In this document: positions 9,901 to 20,054 of the stretch, piece after piece | Layout: the number at the start of each line of letters is the position of its first letter | How positions within the stretch are numbered: position 1 is the first letter of the stretch | NCBI RefSeq assembly: GCF_900100535.1 | Contig: NZ_FNDG01000003.1 | Coordinates: 359,059 to 423,058, forward strand | DNA: 64,000 bases | From: Phytopseudomonas flavescens | Lineage (GTDB): Bacteria; Pseudomonadota; Gammaproteobacteria; Pseudomonadales; Pseudomonadaceae | Direction of reading: 5' to 3' | Notes under the pieces: model-generated | The model's input: only the letters and a program-made list of their open reading frames with translations | Databases searched by the model: none | What the model was told of the DNA's origin: nothing | Position numbers and translations under genes: made by a program

Positions 9901-10265
9901 CCAACCAGGTGTTTTCCACCTAGAGAAATATAAAGGAAAGAATCTTTTTAGAAAGGCTTGTTATGTTTTCTATATTTAGGCGAATGCCTTTCTGTGGATA
10001 AGTATCTGGGCGTCTTTTCCTTGGCGGCTTTCGGCACTTTGAAACCCTGTCAGAAAACAGTGCCGCGCCTGTTGGGCAGGCGGGCATAAGCTGGGGGTGA
10101 AATGGCAATTTACCCACAGGCTGATTATCCACCGCGTTTTCCCTGTGCTTGCGCACGGGGTTCATGGGCTTTTATCCACAGGTTTCAAGGTTATTCAGCC
10201 GACGTCTGGTCGTTCAGGTAACACCTTGATTTGTCATGTACTGATCGCGTTTCCTATGTGGATAA
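9901..10265. other. oriC: Chromosomal replication origin oriC
   Basis: The 515-bp rpmH-dnaA gap is the standard oriC position in Pseudomonas. It holds an AT-rich stretch (about 9922-9978) that should unwind first. Perfect DnaA boxes lie at 9993-10001 (TGTGGATAA), 10172-10180 (TTATCCACA) and 10257-10265 (TGTGGATAA). One-base variants are at 10110-10118 (TTACCCACA) and 10125-10133 (TTATCCACC). Transcription diverges from it on both sides. A close structural relative lies in the mnmG-mnmE gap at 5211-5473. Confidence 0.93.
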
Positions 10266-10287
10266 CTCAAGCGGCGGAGGCTACAAT
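10259..10287 (+). promoter_or_regulatory. Predicted dnaA promoter overlapped by a DnaA box
   Basis: TACAAT at 10282-10287 lies 17 bp downstream of TGGATA at 10259-10264, which matches TTGACA at four of six positions. That -35 is inside the perfect DnaA box 10257-10265, so bound DnaA would block RNA polymerase. The arrangement fits autoregulation of dnaA. The transcription start is inferred, not shown. Confidence 0.55.
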
Positions 10288-10323
10288 AGCGGCTGTTTTT
10301 GCCTCAGCGCTTTTGATCAGGGG

Positions 10324-11811
10324 ATGTCCGTGTCCGTGGAACTTTGGCAGCAGTGCGTAGAACTTCTACGCGACGAACTGCCTGCCCAGCAATTCAACAC
10401 CTGGATCCGTCCATTACAGGTAGAAGCCGAAGGCGACGAGCTGCGCGTCTACGCACCCAATCGCTTCGTGCTCGACTGGGTCAATGAAAAGTACATGGGG
10501 CGTATGCTCGAGTTGCTCGGTGAGCGTGCTTCGGGCCTGGTTCCCGCCATATCCCTGTTGATAGGCAGCCGCCGTAGCTCCACGCCTCGTGCCGTGCTGA
10601 CGCCCTCGCCGTCGGTCGCCAACTACAGCAGCCCGGCCGCGCCTGCGCCGCAGGTCAGCGCACCGCCGCCCAAGCCGCCGGTTCAGGCCGAGCCCTCCCG
10701 GGCCAGCTTCGATTCCATGGCGGGTGCCGCCTCCAGCGTCGCGCCGGTTCGCAGTGAACGTAACGTGCAGGTAGAAGGTGGCCTCAAGCACACCAGCTAC
10801 CTTAACCGCACCTTCACCTTCGACAACTTCGTCGAGGGCAAGTCCAACCAGTTGGCGCGTGCCGCAGCCTGGCAGGTCGCGGATAACCCCAAGCACGGTT
10901 ACAACCCGCTCTTCCTTTATGGAGGGGTCGGCCTGGGCAAGACTCACCTGATGCATGCCGTCGGTAACCACTTGTTGGCCAAGAACCCGAATGCCAAGGT
11001 GGTCTACCTGCATTCCGAGCGTTTCGTGGCTGACATGGTCAAGGCGCTGCAGCTCAATGCCATCAACGAATTCAAGCGTTTCTACCGCTCGGTGGATGCG
11101 CTGCTGATCGACGACATCCAGTTCTTCGCCAAGAAGGAGCGCTCCCAGGAGGAGTTTTTCCACACCTTCAATGCCTTGCTCGAGGGTGGCCAGCAGGTGA
11201 TTCTCACCAGCGACCGTTATCCGAAAGAGATCGAAGGCCTGGAAGAGCGACTGAAGTCGCGCTTCGGCTGGGGCCTGACCGTGGCGGTCGAGCCGCCCGA
11301 GCTGGAAACCCGTGTGGCGATCCTGATGAAGAAGGCCGACCAGGCCAAGGTCGATCTGCCCCACGATGCTGCATTCTTCATCGCCCAGCGCATTCGTTCC
11401 AACGTGCGTGAGCTGGAAGGCGCATTGAAACGTGTGATCGCACATTCGCACTTCATGGGGCGCGACATCACCATCGAGTTGATCCGCGAGTCGCTGAAGG
11501 ATCTGCTGGCCCTGCAGGACAAGCTGGTCAGCATCGACAATATTCAGCGCACCACGGCCGAGTACTACAAGATCAAGATCACCGATCTGTTGTCCAAGCG
11601 TCGTTCTCGTTCCATCGCCAGGCCGCGCCAGGTGGCCATGGCCTTGTCCAAGGAACTGACCAATCACAGCCTGCCGGAAATCGGTGTGGCCTTTGGCGGT
11701 CGTGATCACACCACGGTATTGCACGCCTGTCGTAAGATTGCTGAACTTAGGGGATCCGATGCGGACATCCGCGAGGATTACAAGAACCTGCTGCGTACAC
11801 TGACAACGTGA
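10324..11811 (+). CDS. dnaA: Chromosomal replication initiator DnaA
   Basis: DnaA binds the 9-mer boxes, melts oriC and recruits DnaB helicase. The open frame begins at 10231, but ATG 10324 ([20 protein letters not shown]) is the normal start and gives 495 residues. Domain I occupies about 1-85. A Pro/Ala/Ser-rich domain II linker follows, apparently shorter than in P. aeruginosa. Domain III has Walker [11 protein letters not shown] near 200 and Walker [10 protein letters not shown] near 262. Domain IV carries the box-recognition helix [15 protein letters not shown] near the end. dnaN follows after 35 bp. Confidence 0.98.
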   Translation: MSVSVELWQQCVELLRDELPAQQFNTWIRPLQVEAEGDELRVYAPNRFVLDWVNEKYMGRMLELLGERASGLVPAISLLIGSRRSSTPRAVLTPSPSVANYSSPAAPAPQVSAPPPKPPVQAEPSRASFDSMAGAASSVAPVRSERNVQVEGGLKHTSYLNRTFTFDNFVEGKSNQLARAAAWQVADNPKHGYNPLFLYGGVGLGKTHLMHAVGNHLLAKNPNAKVVYLHSERFVADMVKALQLNAINEFKRFYRSVDALLIDDIQFFAKKERSQEEFFHTFNALLEGGQQVILTSDRYPKEIEGLEERLKSRFGWGLTVAVEPPELETRVAILMKKADQAKVDLPHDAAFFIAQRIRSNVRELEGALKRVIAHSHFMGRDITIELIRESLKDLLALQDKLVSIDNIQRTTAEYYKIKITDLLSKRRSRSIARPRQVAMALSKELTNHSLPEIGVAFGGRDHTTVLHACRKIAELRGSDADIREDYKNLLRTLTT

Positions 11812-11846
11812 CGCGCCACTCCATGCACGAGGCAAGGGACTAGACC

Positions 11847-12950
11847 ATGCACTTCACCATTCAACGCGAAGCCCTGTTGAAACCCCTGCAACTGGTCGCC
11901 GGCGTCGTGGAACGCCGCCAGACCTTGCCGGTTCTGTCCAATGTTCTGCTGGTCGTCGAAGGCCAGCAGCTGTCGCTGACCGGTACCGACCTCGAGGTCG
12001 AGCTGGTCGGTCGCGTGGCGCTGGAAGATGCCGCCGAACCCGGCGAAATCACCGTGCCGGCACGCAAGCTGATGGACATCTGCAAGAGCCTGCCGGCCGA
12101 CGCGCTGATCGACATCCGTGTCGACGAGCAGAAGCTGCTGGTCAAGGCTGGGCGCAGCCGTTTCACCCTGTCCACCCTGCCGGCCAACGATTTCCCCACC
12201 GTCGAAGAAGGCCCGGGTTCGCTGACCTTCGATCTGGTGCAGAGCAAGTTGCGTCGCCTGATCGAGCGCACCAGCTTCGCCATGGCTCAACAGGACGTCC
12301 GTTACTACCTCAACGGCATGCTGCTGGAAGTGCAGACCGGGGTCCTGCGTGCTGTAGCCACCGATGGCCACCGTCTGGCGATGTGTTCCATGGACGCCAG
12401 CATCGAGCAGGTCGAGCGTCATCAGGTGATCGTCCCGCGTAAAGGCATCCTCGAGTTGGCGCGCCTGCTCACCGAGCAGGATGGTACCGTAAGCATCGTC
12501 CTGGGCCAGCACCACATCCGTGCGACCACAGGTGAGTTCACCTTTACCTCCAAACTGGTCGACGGCAAGTTCCCGGACTACGAGCGTGTACTGCCACGTG
12601 GTGGTGACAAGCTGGTCGTCGCAGACCGTCAGGGCCTGCGTGAAGCCTTTAGCCGCACCGCGATCCTGTCGAACGAAAAGTACCGCGGTATTCGCCTGCA
12701 ATTGGCCGCCGGCCTCTTGAAAATCCAGGCCAACAACCCGGAGCAGGAAGAAGCAGAAGAAGAGATCGCCGTGGACTACAACGGCGGCGCGCTGGAGATC
12801 GGTTTCAACGTCAGCTATCTGCTCGATGTGCTGGGCGTGATGACCACCGAACAGGTGCGTCTGATCCTGTCCGATTCCAACAGCAGTGCGCTGGTCCAGG
12901 AAGCCGACAATGACGATTCCGCTTATGTCGTCATGCCGATGCGCCTGTAA
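11847..12950 (+). CDS. dnaN: DNA polymerase III sliding clamp (beta subunit)
   Basis: This protein forms the ring dimer that tethers polymerase III and many repair proteins to DNA. The 367-residue protein starts MHFTIQREALLKPLQLVAGV and shows the three-fold clamp architecture, ending in the conserved YVVMPMRL that forms part of the peptide-binding pocket. The ATG at 11847 matches the family. It is second in the dnaA-dnaN-recF-gyrB series; the next gene follows after 142 bp that contain a long inverted repeat. Confidence 0.98.
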   Translation: MHFTIQREALLKPLQLVAGVVERRQTLPVLSNVLLVVEGQQLSLTGTDLEVELVGRVALEDAAEPGEITVPARKLMDICKSLPADALIDIRVDEQKLLVKAGRSRFTLSTLPANDFPTVEEGPGSLTFDLVQSKLRRLIERTSFAMAQQDVRYYLNGMLLEVQTGVLRAVATDGHRLAMCSMDASIEQVERHQVIVPRKGILELARLLTEQDGTVSIVLGQHHIRATTGEFTFTSKLVDGKFPDYERVLPRGGDKLVVADRQGLREAFSRTAILSNEKYRGIRLQLAAGLLKIQANNPEQEEAEEEIAVDYNGGALEIGFNVSYLLDVLGVMTTEQVRLILSDSNSSALVQEADNDDSAYVVMPMRL

Positions 12951-12986
12951 TTGTTGCTGCCGCTAACAGGCAACCCAGGCGTTATT

Positions 12987-13045
12987 GAAATCAGCTTTGG
13001 TATGTTCGGATCAGATACTGACCCGTTACATCCAAAGCTGATTTC
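12987..13045. repeat. Long inverted repeat between dnaN and recF
   Basis: GAAATCAGCTTTGG at 12987-13000 is the exact reverse complement of CCAAAGCTGATTTC at 13032-13045. After a one-base bulge, ATGT (13002-13005) pairs with ACAT (13028-13031). This gives an 18-bp interrupted stem with a loop of about 22 bases. No strong U-run follows, so a classical terminator is unlikely. A transcript-level control element or protein-binding palindrome is possible. Confidence 0.7.
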
Positions 13046-13092
13046 GTTTCTGGCAGCGCTATCCGCTTGCCCATTCCTCGACGGCCCGCTTC

Positions 13093-16616
<3,524 letters not shown>

Positions 16617-16633
16617 TCGCGTATGCGATGCAT

Positions 16634-16661
16634 AAAAAACCCGGCTTCGAGCCGGGTTTTT
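16634..16661. terminator. Bidirectional intrinsic terminator (gyrB / ynb operon)
   Basis: AAAAAACCCGGC, a TTCGA-type loop and GCCGGGTTTTT form a symmetrical stem-loop with an A-run before it and a T-run after it. It can end gyrB transcription rightward and the convergent ynb-like operon leftward. Confidence 0.92.
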
Positions 16662-16691
16662 CATTATTAATCAGTCAGTTGTCGATGCACT

Positions 16692-17624
16692 TCAGCCCCA
16701 CCAGTAGCGCACCATATGGAAGAACACCGGGGCCGCGAAGCACACCGAATCGAGGCGGTCGAGCATGCCGCCGTGGCCTTCGATCATGTGGCCCCAGTCC
16801 TTCACGCCGCGGTCGCGTTTGATCGCCGACATCACCAGGCCGCCGGCGAAGCCGAGCAGGCACACCAGCAAGGCGAATAGGCCGGCCTGCCAGAAGGCGA
16901 ACGGGGTGATCCAGTACAGCGAGGCGCCGATCAGGGTCGCCAGTGCCACGCCACCGAAAAAGCCTTCCACGGTCTTCGACGGGGACAGGTTGGGGGCGAT
17001 CTTGCGTTTGCCGGCAAGCTTGCCGCAGACGTACTGCAGCACATCGGATATCTGCACGACGATCACCAGCCAGGCGATCAGCAGCAGATTGCGGCCATCG
17101 TAGCCGGCGATATCCAGGGTCAGCAGCGCCGGCACGCTGGAGATGCAGTACACGGCGATCATCAGCCCCCACTGCACCTTGGAGGTACGCTCGAGAAAGC
17201 GTGTGGTATCGCCGCCCAGCGACGACAGGATCGGCAGCAGCAGGAACAGGTACACCGGAATGAAGATGGCGAACAGACCGTACCAGCCGATGCCGATCAG
17301 CAGGTATTGCATCGGCAGCGCGAAGTAGAACGCGGCGACCAGTGCCGGGTAGTCGCTGCGCCGGGTCGGGGTCAGGGTCATGAACTCGCGCAGGGCGTAG
17401 AACGATACACAGTAGAACAGCAGCACCACGCCGATGTTGCCGAACAGGAAGGCGAAGCCGATCACCAGCACCATCGCCCACCAGGCATTGATGCGCGCAT
17501 TGAGGTTGTCGATGACCGGGTGTGGGCCGGGGCCGGCGCGCAGTTTCAGCAGCCAGCCGATCAGGCTGGCCAGCAGCAGGATGCCGCCAATGCCGGCGAA
17601 CAACAGCAAGGTATTGCGATCCAT
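16692..17624 (-). CDS. ynbB: CdsA-like phosphatidate cytidylyltransferase (YnbB type)
   Basis: The family makes CDP-diacylglycerol from CTP and phosphatidic acid. The 310-residue polytopic protein has about eight membrane helices and the CDS signature SAIKRDRGVKDWGHMIEGHG followed by GMLDR near residue 260. It is distinct from the housekeeping cdsA, which normally sits next to uppS. It is the last gene of a six-gene leftward operon whose other members match E. coli YnbA, YnbC and YnbD. Its GGAGG ribosome site lies in the end of the preceding acyltransferase gene. E. coli YnbB has been linked in the literature to glycolipid (MPIase) synthesis; the role here is inferred only as making a CDP-activated lipid for the operon. 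Confidence 0.85.
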   Translation of the reverse strand: MDRNTLLLFAGIGGILLLASLIGWLLKLRAGPGPHPVIDNLNARINAWWAMVLVIGFAFLFGNIGVVLLFYCVSFYALREFMTLTPTRRSDYPALVAAFYFALPMQYLLIGIGWYGLFAIFIPVYLFLLLPILSSLGGDTTRFLERTSKVQWGLMIAVYCISSVPALLTLDIAGYDGRNLLLIAWLVIVVQISDVLQYVCGKLAGKRKIAPNLSPSKTVEGFFGGVALATLIGASLYWITPFAFWQAGLFALLVCLLGFAGGLVMSAIKRDRGVKDWGHMIEGHGGMLDRLDSVCFAAPVFFHMVRYWWG

Positions 17625-17625
17625 C

Positions 17626-18246
17626 TCAAACCTCCTCGGGAGCCAGGGCCAGTAGCGCGTCGCGGGCGCGTTCGAGGAAAGCGTCTTTGCCCTCCTCTTC
17701 GCCCATACCCAGTGGTGCGCCGAAATTCAGGGTGCACAGCAGCGGTAATGGCAGGGCTCGGCCCTTGGGCATCACCCGGTTGAGGTTGGCGATCCACACC
17801 GGGATCACTTCCACGTCCGGCCGCGCCTTGGCCAGGTGATAGAGGCCAGCCTTGAAGGGCAGCAGGCCGTCCTCCAGGTTGCGCGTGCCTTCCGGGAAGA
17901 CGATCAGCGAGTCGCCCGCTGCCAATGCGTCGAGCATCGACTGCAGTGGATTGGCGTTTGGGTCACTGCGTTGGCGGTCGACCAATACGCCGTTGAACAC
18001 CCGCTGGATCAGGAAGCTGCGCAGCGTGCCCTTCATCCAGTAGTCCGACCCGGCTACCGGGCGGGTGCGTTTGCGCAGTTCGGCGGGCAGCGATGCCCAC
18101 AGCAGCACGAAGTCGCCATGGCTGCTGTGGTTGGCGTAGTAGATGCGCTGTACCGCTTGCGCAGTGCTGCCCAGCCACAAGGCGCGGGCACCGGTGAGCA
18201 GACGCGCCCCGGAGGTGATGAGAAAGGCGACCAGTGACGCAAGCAT
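17626..18246 (-). CDS. PlsC-family acyltransferase of the ynb-like operon
   Basis: The 206-residue membrane-associated protein shows the acyltransferase motifs NHSSHGD (HX4D, near residue 40) and FPEGTR (near 117), with the intermediate RQRSDPN-type block between them, as in 1-acylglycerol-3-phosphate acyltransferases. The N-terminus is hydrophobic. It lies 10 bp downstream of the small membrane protein gene and 1 bp upstream of ynbB, so it could supply the phosphatidic-acid-like substrate to the CdsA-like enzyme. A second, longer PlsC homologue (22740) lies outside the operon, which suggests a specialised substrate for this one. E. coli ynbABCD has no such gene. Confidence 0.85.
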   Translation of the reverse strand: MLASLVAFLITSGARLLTGARALWLGSTAQAVQRIYYANHSSHGDFVLLWASLPAELRKRTRPVAGSDYWMKGTLRSFLIQRVFNGVLVDRQRSDPNANPLQSMLDALAAGDSLIVFPEGTRNLEDGLLPFKAGLYHLAKARPDVEVIPVWIANLNRVMPKGRALPLPLLCTLNFGAPLGMGEEEGKDAFLERARDALLALAPEEV

Positions 18247-18256
18247 GGACAGCTCC

Positions 18257-18715
18257 TTATCCGAATCGAATGTGTGAAAGCCAGGGCATCAAGACGATGG
18301 CCGCCAGGGCGATGAGCATCTGCAGGCCGAGCCACAGGGCCTGCAGACGCAACAGACGCAGCGCGCCCTGGCCCCGTTGCTCCCAGGAGCGCGAACCCTG
18401 ATCGGCCTTACTGCCGAGGGTGAGCAGCGCCTTATCCAGCTCTGCAGTACGGCGGGTGAGTTGCGTCGGGTCGTTTGCCGCTTGCGCGAACAATTCCGCG
18501 TCCAGCGCTACACGCAGCGCGTAGTACTTCTGCAGCAGGCCGCAGACCAGCAGCAGTACGCACACTGCACCGCCGGTAGTGAGCGCCATGAAACCGAGCA
18601 GCGGCCCCAGGCCGATAACCAGGGCGAGCAGGGTCAGGGCGCTGGAAAGGCGGTCGAGGGCTTTGCCACGGCGCAACAGCCCGGCGATCAGTTGCAGGTG
18701 CATTTCACTGGCCAT
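18257..18715 (-). CDS. Three-helix membrane protein of unknown function in the ynb-like operon
   Basis: The 152-residue protein is not recognised. Two hydrophobic helices lie near residues 24-62 (LTLLALVIGLGPLLGFMALT...) and one near 122-146 (LQALWLGLQMLIALAAIVLM). A polar, probably helical cytoplasmic stretch of about 50 residues lies between them, rich in Ala, Leu, Arg and Glu. No catalytic motif is visible. Its start overlaps the end of the ynbD-like gene by 11 bp and the acyltransferase follows after 10 bp, so it is clearly part of the operon. It could be a scaffold or accessory subunit; this is inference. Confidence 0.75.
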   Translation of the reverse strand: MASEMHLQLIAGLLRRGKALDRLSSALTLLALVIGLGPLLGFMALTTGGAVCVLLLVCGLLQKYYALRVALDAELFAQAANDPTQLTRRTAELDKALLTLGSKADQGSRSWEQRGQGALRLLRLQALWLGLQMLIALAAIVLMPWLSHIRFG

Positions 18716-20054
18716 GCAAGGCGCCTCCAGCTGTGGCGGCTGGTTGGCTCAAGATGCCCTCCAACGCCTGTAAATGAGCGTTTCCAAGCACAACCTGTGG
18801 GCGTGCCTGGCGAAGCAGTGAAACGGCCTCTGCGACGCTCCTGCAGCGGCCGCTGTGCAATAGCCAGGCGGCAATCGCGGTGGCACTGCGTGAGTAGCCC
18901 AGGGCGCAGCACACCAGCACCGGCCCGTGCACGCGAAGATCGTCGATGGCCACTGCCGCCTGCAGGCAATGTTCGCTGCTCGGTGCGATCAGATCGAGGC
19001 AAGCCAGTTCGCGGTAGACCTTACCTTCAACCCGGCACGGCAGCTCGGCACTCAGGTCGGCGACTGCGGCGAAAGCCTGCCCTTCTCCACGCCCGGGAAT
19101 CCGCCCGAGCCAGACGCCGTCGGCGACCTCGTCGGGCTGTGGGTGCTTGCGTGTCCAGGCTCGTGAGTTGATCCAGGCGGCCGCCAGATAGGGGGCCAGC
19201 AGCCAGTTGCTGGCAGCACTGAGACGACCGTCCGCACGCTTCTGGAAACCCCGTGCATCGAACAGCGCATAGTTCAGCGCCACCATCAGCAACGACAACG
19301 CCGGCCACAGCAACCACAGAGCGAAGCCACCGACGTGGACCGCCAACGCACTGCACAGCGCTGCACCTAAGGCGTAGCGCAAGGCCAGCCGCCAGCGCGG
19401 TGGATCGCAGGCCAGGCGCCAGGCAAGCAATGGGCTGCGCCCTTCGCTGGGCCATAGCCACAGGCACAGGAAGCCGGCGAGCATGCCGGTCGGCACGTCG
19501 ATGAAATGATGCTGCCAGGTGGTCAGTACCGACAGGCCGATCAGCGAGAACCAGATGTGCAACACGACACGCCATACACCAACTGCCGAATGGGCGAAGC
19601 AGGCCCAGAGCACGACCAGCAGGGTGATGTGCAGCGAGGGTGCCTGATTGAACGGTTTGTCGAAGCCCATCAGTACGTCGAACATCACCCCGAACAAGCC
19701 GTCCAGCGCCGGGCGGTCGAAGGTGAAGCGCAGCGGCCAGAGCAGGAAGCAGGTGATGCAGATCACTTGCGCGGTCAGCAAGCGCAAGCCGAGCCTGTCC
19801 ACTGCGCCACGGGAAGCCGGCAGCAGGAAGGCCAGGCCGTAGAGCAGGTCGATCGACCAGTAGGGAATGATCGTCCAGGGCCACAGGGGGATCTGCCGCT
19901 CCCAGGCGAATACCAGGCTGCCGACGTCGTCACGCTGCCCGGTGAACCAGTTGGCGAAGCCGTAGGTGCCGAAGAACAGCGGCGCGAGCAGCAGCAGCCA
20001 GAGGATGCCGCGCTTCCATAATCCGCTTTCGCGAACGACTGCGGCGGGCGTCAT
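18705..20054 (-). CDS. ynbD: PAP2-like membrane phosphatase fused to a dual-specificity phosphatase (YnbD type)
   Basis: The 449-residue protein joins two phosphatase-like modules. Residues about 20-290 are polytopic and resemble PAP2/AUR1-type enzymes, with NQAPSLHITLL and TTWQHHFIDVPTGMLAG in place of the PSGH and SRxxxxxHxxxD motifs. Residues about 310-440 are a soluble dual-specificity phosphatase domain with the P-loop VCCALGYSRSATA (C-X5-R). ATG 20054 shares one base with the stop codon of the ynbC-like gene (TGATG); the open frame runs on to 20096 but coupling favours 20054. E. coli YnbD has a similar layout. It could dephosphorylate a lipid phosphate made by YnbA; the substrate is unknown. 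Confidence 0.82.
   Translation of the reverse strand: MTPAAVVRESGLWKRGILWLLLLAPLFFGTYGFANWFTGQRDDVGSLVFAWERQIPLWPWTIIPYWSIDLLYGLAFLLPASRGAVDRLGLRLLTAQVICITCFLLWPLRFTFDRPALDGLFGVMFDVLMGFDKPFNQAPSLHITLLVVLWACFAHSAVGVWRVVLHIWFSLIGLSVLTTWQHHFIDVPTGMLAGFLCLWLWPSEGRSPLLAWRLACDPPRWRLALRYALGAALCSALAVHVGGFALWLLWPALSLLMVALNYALFDARGFQKRADGRLSAASNWLLAPYLAAAWINSRAWTRKHPQPDEVADGVWLGRIPGRGEGQAFAAVADLSAELPCRVEGKVYRELACLDLIAPSSEHCLQAAVAIDDLRVHGPVLVCCALGYSRSATAIAAWLLHSGRCRSVAEAVSLLRQARPQVVLGNAHLQALEGILSQPAATAGGALHGQ

Noticed and set aside
10414..11835. 473-residue frame opposite dnaA
   Set aside because: Antisense to dnaA, whose motifs are complete.
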